From: Lepus europaeus
Taxonomy: Eukaryota; Chordata; Mammalia; Lagomorpha; Leporidae
Assembly: GCF_033115175.1 (NCBI RefSeq)
Contig: NC_084827.1
Coordinates: forward strand, 150,343,701-150,407,700
Direction: 5' to 3'
Length of the DNA: 64,000 bases
The notes under the pieces were generated by a model. That model was not told the origin of the DNA. It saw nothing but the letters and a program-made list of their open reading frames with translations, and ran no database searches. The position numbers were made by a program, and so were the translations under genes. Positions 35,272 to 45,478 of the stretch are shown in pieces (within the stretch, counting starts at the first letter, position 1; each line of letters begins with the position of its first letter).

Positions 35272-35294
35272 TTTTTTTTTTTTTTTTTTTTTTT
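35272..35294 (+). repeat. Poly(T) tract of 23
   Basis: An uninterrupted T run at the left shoulder of the island, followed by cttctttctcccc. No SINE body adjoins it, so it is not a SINE tail. Confidence 0.9.
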
Positions 35295-35570
35295 CTTTCT
35301 CCCCTGAGCAGGACAGGGATGGAATATGCGAGGTCTGGGGTGGTGGAAAACGCAGGTGAATGTCTTCGGCTCATGGCGTTCTCCCTACCAAGCCTGTCGC
35401 GGCTCCGAGAGCCCCGCACTCCCCCTTCACGCCCTCTGGCTCCCCTACCCCACCCCTTCTTCGGCGGTGCTGCCGTCCCCTCTGATGCTGCTTGGGATGC
35501 TGCATCACCCTGCCGCTTTGCCTCCCTGGCCCCACAACCGGGCATGCGCAGCGCGTTCCGTGCCGGCGGC

Positions 35571-35612
35571 CGCAGCAGCAGCAGCCGCCGCCGCAGCAGC
35601 AGCAGCATCAGC
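35571..35612 (+). repeat. CAG/CCG trinucleotide repeat in CpG island
   Basis: An imperfect run of GCAGCAGCAGCAGCC, CGCCGC and CAGCAGCAGCAGCATCAGCA units, about 410-450 bp upstream of the ADAM23 start codon, in the promoter or 5' UTR. Confidence 0.8.
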
Positions 35613-35918
35613 ACTCGGAGCCCGGTCGGGCGCGCTCCCGGGGGGCGGGGCGCACGCCCGCCCCGCGCGCCCCCGCGCCGCTCGCTCCCGCGCGCCGCCT
35701 CAGCATCCTCAGGCCCGGCAGCAGCCCCCGCAGTCGCTGGAGCGGCCGCGCCCGCCGCGGGGAGGGAGCAGCCCCTGGGGAGGCTCCAAGTTGGCGGAGC
35801 GGCGAGGACCCCCGGACTCCTCGGAGGCTTGCCCCGGGAGGGGCTGAGAGGCGAGGCGGGGAGGGGGCGCCGCGCATCCCCGAGTCCCCCACCCCCGCTC
35901 CCAGCCCGCGGCGGCACC

Positions 35919-35939
35919 ATGCGCGCCCAGCGAGCGTGA
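35919..35939 (+). promoter_or_regulatory. uORF 1 in ADAM23 5' leader (6 codons)
   Basis: ATG CGC GCC CAG CGA GCG TGA, a six-codon frame ending 81 nt before the main ATG. Its start has A at -3 (gcaccATG), a stronger context than the ADAM23 start. If the leader includes it, ribosomes would have to reinitiate or leak past it, which lowers ADAM23 translation. Whether it is in the mRNA depends on the transcription start. Confidence 0.5.
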
Positions 35940-36020
35940 CCGGCTCCGCCCGCAGCCGGCCCGCAGCCCAGCCCGGCGCTCTCGCCGGCCACACCAAGCG
36001 GCGCCCGGGAGCTATGAGCC

Positions 36021-36222
36021 ATGAAGCCGCCCGGCAGCAGCTCCCGGCGGCCGCCCCTGGCGGGCTGCAGCCTAGCCGGCGCCTGCGGCGGCCCCACCGG
36101 CCCGGTGCCTGCCCGCGCCCCGGCCCGCGCGCCGCCCTGCCGCCTGCTCCTCGTCCTTTTCCTGCTGCCTCCGCTCGCCGCCTCGTCCCGGCCCCGCACC
36201 TGGGGGGCTACTGCTCCCAGCG
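36021..36222 (+). CDS. ADAM23: ADAM23 coding exon 1 (start codon, signal peptide)
   Basis: First coding exon of ADAM23 (MDC3), recognised from the start MKPPGSSSRRPPLAG and from its in-frame junction to exon 2. It encodes residues 1-67 plus the first base of codon 68 and ends at the donor GCG|gtgggt (gt at 36223). Residues 1-40 are rich in Pro, Ala, Gly and Arg; residues 42-54 (LLLVLFLLPPLAA) form the hydrophobic core of a signal peptide, so cleavage is expected at about residues 54-60. From family knowledge, ADAM23 is a type I membrane ADAM without a working metalloprotease site; it acts in neuronal adhesion, binding LGI1 and integrin alphaV-beta3. The ATG has G at -3 and A at +4, and the frame upstream is not ADAM-like, which supports this start. 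It lies in a CpG island and is preceded by two uORFs. Confidence 0.95.
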
Positions 36223-37395
36223 GTGGGTATGGCCCCGTGCCTTTTGCATTGCCTTTCCCGGTGGGGCCCTGCAGGGGAAAGCGAAGGGCACGCGGCTCGG
36301 TGCGCTCCGGACACGTCCTCGACCCGGCCTCTCCGTGTTCTCCCTGCCTGCCTCTCCACCCTTCTCATTCCCAAACCCCCATTCATTCCAGTTCACTTTT
36401 GGAAGTCCGTTTCTGTTGAATTCACCCCAAACCTGTGCAATTACTGTCTGTTCCACTGGAGGTATTTAGTGGATCCTGGGTCCTTTGGCGATCTTGAAGC
36501 AACTTGCGGAGGGGAAACCAGTAGGTGGGAAATGGAGAGAGGGAGCAAGTTGCTTCTTGGGTGCCTTCATGTGAATGCGGGGCTGGGGCGGGGGGGAGGG
36601 GCTGTATGAGGATACGAGGGGGCTAGGGGTCCTCTTCCCAGATCTCTGACCTGGGCTATCCACTGCTGTTGGAAGTAAGGTAGGGGAGGCATGCCTCGGG
36701 GACCAAAGCCCTGAAGTGCAGAAGACACTGTGCACGACCTTTGGGTTGGGGTTTCTCAATACTTGTCTTGATAATGAACAATAAGTAATGCAGTGTCCAG
36801 TCCATCGATGGTTGGGAATCACTGAAAGCGGGAAGCCTGCTTTGGAAGGAAAATAAGGAACTGGAAAATTGCCAGCCTCCGTATCCCTCTAAGGCAAAGA
36901 ATTTGCTCATCTTAAAGTTAAAAGGGACCCGGACCATCTTGTCAAAAGAATCAATTGACATTCCATGTGCATGAATTCAGCGCTCAAGCCCTGTTCGGAG
37001 CGGCCCCGGCTCTCAGATGGGATGCCAGCAGGCAGAACACAGTTGAGCCTCTGTAGGCTCAGAGATGGGCTGCAGAGGGGGTCAGGACCTCAGAGCATGT
37101 TCATCTCCTGACTCTCCCCTCCATACTTAGAAGTGTAGATTTGAGCCCGACTAGAAAATGTATCTATAAGTCAGAACATTCACAGTGCGTGGTTGTTTAA
37201 GCCTTATTGGCTAGCCCCCTAGCCAGGCCTTTCCGTTGCTGCAATAGCTTGCTCTACTGTGTCTCCTCTTGTTACCTGCTTATAAATAGAAAACTTTGTT
37301 TTGTAATTAATGGAAAAATGTGTTTTTGAACTTATGCATTGATGGGGTATATATGTGTGTGTGTGTGTCTATGTTTGTATTTCCTGCCTCTCCAG
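36223..37395 (+). other. ADAM23: ADAM23 intron 1
   Basis: A gt-ag intron of 1,173 bp, short for this gene type. The first 100 bp are still GC-rich CpG island. No SINE or LINE-1 is seen. A (TG)n stretch at about 37352-37368 and a pyrimidine run (cctgcctctccag) precede the acceptor. Open frames crossing the intron are read-through from the island and are not supported. Confidence 0.9.
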
Positions 37396-37613
37396 CTCCG
37401 CATTGGAATGAAACTGCAGAAAAAAATTTGGGAGTCCTGGCAGATGAAGACAATACATTGCAACAGAATAGCAGCAGTAATATCAGTAACAGCAATGCAA
37501 TGCAGAGAGAAATCACACTGCCTTCAAGACTCATATATTACATCAACCAAGATTCAGAAAGCCCTTACCATGTTCTTGATACGAAGGCAAGACACCAGCA
37601 AAAACATAACAAG
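37396..37613 (+). CDS. ADAM23: ADAM23 coding exon 2 (start of pro-domain)
   Basis: Second coding exon, bounded by the acceptor cctctccag|CTCCG and the donor AACAAG|gtaggc. It enters in phase 1 (G from exon 1 plus CT makes Ala68) and leaves in phase 0 after Lys140, so its 218 nt complete residues 68-140. Recognisable segments are APHWNETAEKNLGVLADED, REITLPSRLIYYINQDSES and YHVLDTKARHQQKHNK, which match the N-terminal part of the ADAM23 pro-domain. Three N-glycosylation sequons are visible: Asn72 (NET), Asn92 (NSS) and Asn96 (NIS). A short Asn/Ser-rich stretch (residues 92-101) is encoded by AGCAGTAAT-like repeats. There is no frameshift or stop, and the splice sites are canonical, so this is a live gene rather than a processed copy. 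The protein continues in exons to the right of the window. Confidence 0.95.
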
Positions 37614-38619
37614 GTAGGCAGGAGGCGGGGTGTGCCAAAGTAGCTGCCATGAAGAGTTTCCCTTTGATTTGATTTCCTGCCAGAATCTGATTTCACAATT
37701 GTACTGCAGCACTTTATTCATAAAGCGATGACTGTTACCATAGAGGAGAAACTGGAGGGAATTGACTGGGGATCTATTTCGATAGGACTGCTATTAGTTT
37801 CTCTTCTCTGACAAAACCCAAGCTGGGATTTTCTGATGCCCTTATGAGCTGAGCAGCTGAAACATCAGGTGCACCGGGCACTGAACAATAGTTAAGTGAA
37901 CCTGTGTAGGGCCCTAACTTGTTTCTGTGGGGCTTTATGTAAGGGTGCAGTATTCTATTGCCCATGACTGTTGCAGACTGCTTTCAGTCTGCACACAAAG
38001 ATTGCTGTAAGAGGCTGTTTGTGTGTACTTTTCCCATTAGTTTTTCTACTTTGAAATTGAGTATTTAAATTGAAAGACCCTCTTTCTGTCTTTAATGGAT
38101 CATTAGAAAAAAGCATTTTTCCTGTTACATTTTTAGTAGGTAAACAGTTTGACATTTTGAAAGATTATGGTGAATAAAAACAAATTGCAAAATAGGAAGG
38201 CCAGTTTTGGTTGGCATTGTCCTTCAGTACTTAATGTGCATTCATTGTGAGCAGTTGCTTTACTTTTAAGTTGGTTCAGAAGGTGGCACTGATTTTTGAA
38301 AACATATTCAATGGAAAACCAAGGTGCTTAATAATGAAAATGGTTTAAGAAATGTTTTTTCCTGTTTAATAGTCTTTATTTGAATCAATATTTTGAACCC
38401 CAAACACGCTGACATAATAGATTACAAATTCTTCTGTTCATTATCAGGAGAAGAAAATAGAGTCTGTATGTTACATGTTTCACTTCAAACTCTACCTGTT
38501 CTGTTGAGAACAGCAGTATCTGTCTATACATTGAGACTATGAGAAAAGTGTTTGAAGTTTGCGTCATTGTTTGGTTAATTTTCTAAAATATAAGTAAGTG
38601 CTAACAGTATTTATGTCCA

Positions 38620-38740
38620 GTTTTCAAGTGGAGAGATAGAAATGTAAGGCTTTTGGGTGACTTCCCCAAGGTTTAGAGCAGCTAACCTAAAACTTAGGAA
38701 GCCTGAATATTTAATTTTTACTATGTTTTTACAAGTCAGG
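38620..38740 (-). mobile_element. MIR SINE fragment (probable)
   Basis: ggcttttgggtgacttccccaagg and the following agagcagctaac segment resemble the MIR core in antisense. Confidence 0.5.
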
Positions 38741-40224
38741 TCTCTGTTCCCCATTAGTGTGAAGTGGCTGCTGCCCACCTCTGTTCTCTACCAGACCCTT
38801 TCTCCTTGAGCTCTCTTAGTGGGTGGAGTCTTAATGTAGATCACGTCTATCCCTTTGTCTTATTGATAGAAGGTACAGATGTTGTCTTTAAGGAAGAAAA
38901 ATCCAAGGTCCTCGTGATAAAGTGAATTGGGATCTGCTTTATAGCTTTTCATATAGGCAAGGCCTTTGATGGGGAACTGGCTAGTTCTCCAACGCCTGTG
39001 CCCTTACTTGGGGTGCTGGAGGAAGAACAAAAATCTGCCTCAAGGTTGTATTTCAGAGAATGCTCAAGCCTTTCCCAGCTGAGACTCATAGAAATTTCAG
39101 TGAAATTTCTTTATAGCTCAGGTGTTGGAGGTTGTGACTAGTGCTTGCCTTATAATCTAACTGTATGTGTCTGTTGTGTTTGGTGGGCCATGGTTTGACT
39201 ACCATATAGCTGACTTCCTATGATAAGCAGTGTTGTGAAACCTTTATCCATGATGTAGAGGAGTAGGTTTATCACTGTGGAACACCCACTTGCACTTGGA
39301 ATGATTCAACCTTCCCCACTCTCACCCTCAGAAACTCATGGTAGATGAGTTTCTTTTAATATTTGAAAATAATGTTTACACAGGAATTTTATTTGAAAGC
39401 ATTTTCTTCTTTTCTGATTAGGTTAATTCAGTGCACATTTGTTGATCATTTCTCATGTGGAAGGCTTTATGCTAAGGATTCAAAGATGAGAGATAAGCAT
39501 GATCTGTCCTCCTAGAGGTACAAAAATGAGATCAATTAGATTCTAAAAAGTGCTCCTGTTCAGGTACAAGCTGTGTTATTTTTATTTGGTGGATGTCCTG
39601 AAATTTCTCTCTGTGTAGTGCGATTTCCTCTGTGCTTCTGTTTTTAAGCATCTTTTGAACTAGTTGACAAAAATGTTCCATATGCCTTCTGCTCTTAGGA
39701 TGACTTGCCTAATAACAGCAAGGAAAAACACACTTGTCGGTTCAGTTGCTTTACAAATGTTTCATTGAGAAAAAGTATACAATTTCATAACATTTGCTTT
39801 AACAAAAAGAAGTTTTGATTTTGTTTGAGTGTCTTGGACCTCCCTCCCCCCTCCCCTGATTTCCCTGCATGGAGGCTCATTTTAATGAGTGCTATAGAAA
39901 TGCTGAATCACGGTGTCACTCTCCTGGATCCCTAGATTGGGGTAGAAGTGCAGAAGGGAGTTCCCAAATATAGGTTGCAAGGCTGAGCTCCGCATTTATG
40001 GCTGGATAAATTTTTATCAATATTCAGTGTTGGCTAGTCCTTATTTGCTTTATAGCTGTGAAAGTTAGAATGTTTATTAACTCTTTCAAAATTGGTTTGT
40101 TTAAAAGCAGATTGTGTAAAGCATCTATGTACCTACTACTGTTTCTGAAAACCTTGGGATTTCTTTTTCAAAGAATCTTTTATTTTAAAGATGGGGAAAT
40201 ATTTATTTGGTTGATTTAAAATTT
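38741..40224 (+). other. Intron 2, unassigned
   Basis: Unique-looking AT-rich intron. 39425-39545 resembles an unnamed ancient mammalian repeat (ggctttatgctaaggattc); a related-looking stretch is at 45718-45835. Confidence 0.5.
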
Positions 40225-40527
40225 TTAAAAAATACTCATTTTATTTGAAAGAGAGAGAGAGAGATCTTCTATCCACTGGTTTACTCTCCAAATGTCCTGA
40301 ATAAATGGAGCTGGGCCAAGCTGCAACCAGAAGCCTGGAACTGAATCTGGGCCTACCCTGTGGGTGGCAGGGCCCCAAGTACTTGGACCATCATTGCTGT
40401 CCCCCAGGAAAGCCATTAGCAGGAAGGTGAAATTGGAAATGGGCCTGGGTCTTGAACCCAGGCACTCTGGTGTGGGGTGTGCGTATCCCAAGCGGTATCT
40501 TAACTGCCGTATCAATTGTCCACTCCT
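40225..40527 (-). mobile_element. C-SINE, older type
   Basis: Antisense copy, first SINE after exon 2; ends gtatcaattgtccactcc. Confidence 0.8.
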
Positions 40528-40739
40528 AGGATTCTCTTTATCTCCAGATAGAGTGATGTGTAATCAGTTGTTCAAAATGTTTCATTTTTGAGGGTAGCTA
40601 CGTGAGGATAGTAGGTATAAGACAAGGTAGCCCGGAGCAGACAGGGAGTTTAGACAGCTCACATCTAAACAGTTATGTTCCTTGATTTTGGGTGCTTACT
40701 AACATTCAGATTTCTTCATAGACAGTTTCATTTTTTAAA

Positions 40740-41074
40740 AATGATTCATTTATTTATTTGAAATTCAGAGTTATGGGGGTGGGAGAGAGATGGAGAGGAG
40801 GAGGAGGGTGGTTGGAGAGAGATTGAGACAGAGAGCGATCATTATGCTGGTTCACAATCTACATGGTCACAATGGCCAGGAGTGGGCCAGGCTGACGCGA
40901 GGAGCCAGGAGCTTCTTCCATGTCTCCCATATGGAATGCTTGGGAGTACCTGAGCCATCTTCTGCTATTTCCTCAGGTGCATTACCAGGGAGCTGGATCA
41001 GAAGTGGAGCAGCTGGCACAGAAACCGGCACTTATTTGAGATAACAGCATAGCTATGCCACAGTGCCAGCCCCA
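40740..41074 (-). mobile_element. C-SINE, older type, with 18-bp target duplication
   Basis: Flanked by ACAGTTTCATTTTTTAAA at 40722-40739 and 41075-41092. Confidence 0.93.
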
Positions 41075-41159
41075 ACAGTTTCATTTTTTAAAGTTTTATC
41101 TTAGGTAAATTTAATTTTTTATTTGATATTATCACAGTGTACTTAAAATCCTCAGAATC

Positions 41160-41760
41160 TTTGTAGTGACAAAATGTCTTGGCCAGTGGCTAAAGGCCTC
41201 TAGACATCCTCAGGATGGGAGACTGGTCACCAGAAAGGAAAAGCAAGACCAAGAGACGGGGTGAACATCCAGCTGGTTGCCAGTGATCAGTCATGCCTAA
41301 GCAATGATGCTTCTATCAAGGAAAGTGTTCTGCCTTATGCTGCTTTCCGAAAGGAAACTGTCCTGGGAACTCTTGGAGAGCTGACCTCATGGAAGTTCCT
41401 ATAGGGTTGTGCACCTGGACAGGACTTGGGAGCTCCAGGTCTCCTTCCCCATATTTTGCCTTATGAAACTCTCCCACCTGACTGTACATCTGTACCCTTT
41501 GTAACACCTTTATAATAAGTGAGTAAACATAAGTGATATTTTCCCCTGAGTTCTGTGAGCTGCTCTTAGTGAATCAATCCAGCCTAAGGAGGGGACTGTT
41601 GACATCCTCATTTATGTGGCATAGGCCACAACCTGGGGCTTGTGATTGGCATCTGAAGTCTTGTGGGACCGAACCCTCAACCTGCAGAATCTGATGCTAT
41701 CTTCAGATCGATACTGGCAGAGCTGAATTATATTTGAGGACATCTAGCTGGTGTCTATTG
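41160..41760 (+). mobile_element. LTR-like sequence, ERVL class (probable)
   Basis: Features cctttgtaacacctttataataag, gtaaacataagtgatattttcccctgag and caacctggggcttgtgattggc, which I associate with the R/U5 part of an old mammalian LTR. The ataataa-type polyadenylation area suggests plus orientation. Confidence 0.5.
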
Positions 41761-41904
41761 TTTGGCGTGTGGAGCAAAACCCATGATACAAATCGTGTCA
41801 GAAGTGATGTGTGAGAATGGAGAAGGGAAAATACTTTGCTTTTTCTTCTCTCTCTTACTTTGATATTAAGACTTATCTTCCTCACTGGTGGAAACTTTTT
41901 AAAT

Positions 41905-42249
41905 AGATTTTTTCAAAAGATTCATTTTATTTATTTGAAAGGCAGAGTTACAGAGAGAGAGAGAGAGGAGGGGGAGAGAGAGAGAGAGATTTACTATCCA
42001 TGGTTTCACTACCCAAATTGCCGCAATGGCTAGGTTTGAGCCAGACCAAACCCAGGAGCAAGGAGCTTCATCTGGGTCTCTCACATGGGTGCATGGACTC
42101 CAAGCACTTGGGCCATCTTCTGCTGCTTTCTCAGGAACATTAGCAGGGAGCTGGATTGGAAGTGGAGCAGCCAGGACTTGAACTGGTGCCCATATGGGAT
42201 GCCAGCATCACAGGAGGTGGCATTTCCCACTACATCACAATGCCAGGCT
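41905..42249 (-). mobile_element. C-SINE, older type
   Basis: Full antisense copy with (GA)n patches; ends catcacaatgccaggctc. Confidence 0.88.
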
Positions 42250-42305
42250 CACTTGTAGAGACTTTTGAAATAACAAATGAAATTGTATGATTACTAAGCA
42301 AGCAT

Positions 42306-43345
42306 TTTATTTTTTAATTTATTTTTTGAAAGCTTTTATTTAATAAATATAAATTTCATAGGTACAGCTTTTGGAATATAGCAGTTCTTCCACCCATTCC
42401 CACCCTCTCATCCTGATTCCCATTCCACTTCCTACTCCCTCTCACATCCCATTCTTCATTAAGATTCATTTTTAATTATATTTATATACAGAAGATCAAC
42501 TCTATACTAAGTAAAGATTTCAACAGTTTGCACCCACACAGACATGCAAAGTATAAAGTACTGTTTGAAGATTAGTTTTACCATTAATTCTCATAGTACA
42601 ACACATTAAGGACAGAGGTCCAACATGGGGAGCAGGTGCACAGTGACTCCTATTGTTGATTTAACAATTGACACTCTTATTTATGATGTCAGTAATCACC
42701 TGAGGCTCTTGTCATGAGCTGCCAAGGCTATGGAAGCCTTTTGAGTCCACAAACTCCGACAGTATTTAGACAGGGCCATAGTAAAGTGCAAGTTCTCGGT
42801 TGGCGCCGCAGCTCACTAGGCTGATCCTCCACCTTGTGGCAACAGCACCCCGGGTTCTAGTCCTGGTCGGGCCGCCAGATTCTGTCCTGGTTGCTCCTCT
42901 TCCAGTCCAGCTCTCTGCTGTGGCCTGGGAGTGCAGTGGAGGATGGCCCAGGTCCTTGGACCCTGCACCCGCATGGGAGACCAGGAGGAAGCACCTGGCT
43001 CCTGGCTTCAGATCAGCGCAGTGTGCCGGCGGCAATGCACCGGCTGTAGCGGCCACTTGGGGGGTGAACCAATGGAAAAAGGAAGACCTTTCTCTCTGTC
43101 TCTCTCTCTCTCTCTCACTGTCTAACTCTACCTGTCAAAAAAAAAAAAAAGTGCAAATTCTTTCCTCTCTTCAGAGAAAGGTACCTCCTTCTTTGATGGC
43201 CCCTTCTTTCCACTGGGATCTCACACACAGAGATCTTTCATGTAGGTCATTTTTTGCCACGGTGTCTTGGCTTTCCATGCCTGAATTGCTCTCATGGGCT
43301 TTTCAGCCAGATCTGAATGCCTTAAGGGCAGATTCTGAGGCCAGA
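42306..43345 (-). mobile_element. LINE-1 3' UTR interrupted by a C-SINE
   Basis: Two collinear arms (42306-42796 and 43149-43345). Approximate target duplication AAGCAAGCATTTT (from 42297) and AAGTAAGCATTTT (from 43347). Confidence 0.88.
42797..43148 (+). mobile_element. C-SINE, younger type, nested in LINE-1
   Basis: Flanked by AAGTGCAAGTTCT (42784-42796) and AAGTGCAAATTCT (43149-43161). Head ggttggcgccgcagctcac, tail ctctacctgtc plus poly(A). Confidence 0.93.
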
Positions 43346-43856
43346 ATAAGTAAGCATTTTCTTAACCATTAGTGGACTATATTAATACATTGGAACATTC
43401 ATTCTGAGATATTCGTATGAGGTCTGATCCTAGGAAAGTTAACCAATCTTTTCCTGAAACTTTCTTATGGTCAAGAATTACTTGTCTTGTATTCTGTTCT
43501 CCTAAGGACTTACTTTCCTCTTCCAGTTGAGAAGGGGCGGAAGAGGTGCTATGCATAGACCCAGAGTTTGAACAGGAAGAAGTGGAAAAATCCAGACAAT
43601 ACTGTCTCCTGCCACAGACAGGCCTTGGGTAAACGGTGCAGGTTACTGAGATACAGGTTTAAATGCATTTAGACCATGGTGATAATTTCTACTTCCCACT
43701 CTACTTTAGAATAAGACTCTTCCATATTTCTTGACTTTCCAGAAACTGCTGCTTCATTGTCCTTGGTGTGGGACAACAGAAAAAGGAGTGTGGACAAGGG
43801 GTCCCAAGTGTCTGTCCCATGAGATGGTTTCATATTGTTTTAGAATTCTGAATTAT

Positions 43857-43902
43857 CCATATATATGTATATATATATATGTATGAAATATAAATATATA
43901 TT
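43857..43902. repeat. (TA)n-rich microsatellite
   Basis: Imperfect ATATATGTATATATATATATG run. Confidence 0.85.
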
Positions 43903-44213
43903 GAAACTTATTTATTTATCTGAAAGGCAGAGTGACAGAGAGGGCGAGGGGGCAAGACAGAAAGAGATATTTCATCTGCTCATTCACTCCTAGGAACAGC
44001 TTGGGCTAGGCCAAGTCAACGCCAGGCACTTGGAATTCCATTTGAGGCTCCCACGTATGTCGCAGAGGCCCAAATACGTGGATAATCTTCTGCTGCTTTC
44101 CTAGGAGCACAGTCCTGGCTGCTCTGCTTCCAATCCACATCTCTGCTCCTTGAACTGGTGCTCCCAAGTCACAAAAGGCAACTTAATCTGTTGCCCCACA
44201 TACAGGCCCCTGG
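43903..44213 (-). mobile_element. C-SINE, old
   Basis: Antisense copy from acttatttatttatctgaaagg to ttgccccacatacaggcccc. Confidence 0.8.
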
Positions 44214-44782
44214 AACAAATATTCTTAAGACTCTTATTAGAGATTCATCTTAAAAGAATAAATAGGAAGTCCCATACTGTGTGTATGATGTGTGGAATGT
44301 GATGAAACATGGGGATTTTTTTATCCTTCAAGTTTCTTTCACAAATACAAGTTTTATTTAGCTAAAGAACTATTTGTAAAATCTTATACAATGGACATGT
44401 CCCTGCTTTGTCCTAATTCACCTGTATGAAGTTGATTGCTTGACAAGTGTGAATTGTAAGAGGACCATTTCTCAGATTTAATAGAGTAGCAACTTATGTA
44501 TTGGAATCCACAGCCTTTCCATGTTTTCCAGTTTATAGTTTATATTATTTATAAGTTTATAGTTTATATAATTCAGACTTACAATGATTTTACTTGCAAT
44601 ACTAGGCATCAGGGGCCTTCAGTGACTATCTGTTGAATGGATTGATGATTGAGCACTCATAGCTTAGAAGGAGTACAGTGGCTCCCATGAAATGTCATGT
44701 TATAATCATAGTAAAATTCAAAAAGACCCTTAAGATACTAAGTATTTTTAGCACAATGCCAGATCAGCAGGAGAGATAATTT
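44214..44782 (+). other. Intron 2, unassigned
   Basis: AT-rich; nothing recognised. Confidence 0.5.
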
Positions 44783-44792
44783 TGGTCTTGAG

Positions 44793-45126
44793 GTTTTTTT
44801 TTTTTTTTTTTAAATCATTTTATTTATTTGAAAGACAGTTACAGAGAGAGGTAGAAACAGAGAGAGGTCTTCCTTCCGCTGGTTTACGCCCTAGATGGCT
44901 GCAATGGCTGGAGCTGTGCCGATCCGAAGCCAGAAGCCAGGAGCTTCTTCTGGGTCTCCCACGTGGGTGCTGAGGCCCAAGGACTTGGGCCATCTTCTGC
45001 TGCTCTCCCAGGCCATAGCAGAGAGCTAGATCAGAAGAGGAGCAGTCAAGACTAGAACTGGTGCCCATATGGGATGCCGGTGCTTCAGGCCAGGGCATTA
45101 ACCCGCTGTGCCACAGCGCTGGACTC
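44793..45126 (-). mobile_element. C-SINE, older type, with target duplication
   Basis: Flanked by TGGTCTTGAG at 44783-44792 and 45127-45136; ends gccacagcgctgg. Confidence 0.92.
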
Positions 45127-45136
45127 TGGTCTTGAG

Positions 45137-45478
45137 TTTTAAAAATTGATTTATTTATGTATTTGAGAGAAAGAGAAAGAGAGTGGGAGTGAGAGAGAGA
45201 GTGTGAGAGAGTTCTCCCATCTTTTGGTTCATTCCCTACATTCTTGAAATGGCAGGGGCCTGGGCCAGGGCGCGGGCAGGAATCAGGAACTCAATGCAGG
45301 TCTCCCATGCAGGTGGCAGGGATCCAACTATTTGAGTCATCTCCTACTGCCTCCCAAAGTATTCATTAGCAGGAAGCTGGAACTGAGAGCAGAGCTGGGA
45401 CTTGAACACAGGCACTCTGGTATGGATTGCAGGTGTCCCAAGCAGGCATGCCAAGCTAATACAAATGCTCGCTTTTAG
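45137..45478 (-). mobile_element. C-SINE, old, adjacent to previous copy
   Basis: Begins gttttaaaaattgatttatttatg; diverged antisense copy ending aatgctcgctttta. Confidence 0.75.

Larger units (their letters stand above)
34980..36330 (+). promoter_or_regulatory. ADAM23: CpG island promoter and 5' UTR of ADAM23
   Basis: Very GC- and CpG-rich sequence with two peaks (35086-35185 and 35510-36250) that ends soon after exon 1. GC boxes are visible at 35175-35184 (GGGCGGGGCC) and 35641-35650 (GGGGGCGGGG). The region close to the start codon has no clear TATA box, as expected of a dispersed CpG promoter, so I assign no exact transcription start. The other GC-rich patches in the window are inside C-SINEs; this is the only non-repeat CpG island. 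Confidence 0.88.
36014..37411 (+). promoter_or_regulatory. uORF 2, overlaps ADAM23 start out of frame and ends in exon 2
   Basis: An ATG at 36014, seven bases before the ADAM23 ATG (ctATGAGCCATGAAG), opens another frame. It stays open through exon 1 (69 codons). Across the spliced exon junction it reads one junction codon and four more codons, then stops at TGA 37409-37411, about 74 codons in all. Both ATGs have G at -3 and A at +4, so neither is clearly favoured. ADAM23 would then be made by leaky scanning. The peptide is arginine/proline-rich and is probably a by-product; I claim no protein function. Confidence 0.6.

Noticed and set aside
35222..36199. 325-residue minus-strand open frame and several long plus frames over the CpG island
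   Set aside because: Composition follows CpG-rich DNA (Ala, Gly, Arg, Pro) with no domain, no splice logic, and ADAM23 exon 1 already explains the coding signal.
36977..37005. Possible REST/NRSF site near ttcagcgctcaagccctg in intron 1
   Set aside because: Only the left half resembles the motif; the right half and spacing do not fit well enough to report.
37352..37368. (TG)n next to the exon 2 acceptor as a splicing defect
   Set aside because: The acceptor has its own pyrimidine run and AG, and the coding phase is intact, so there is no reason to suspect a defect.
42800..43372. 190-codon plus frame
   Set aside because: Reads through a C-SINE and then LINE-1 3' UTR in antisense.
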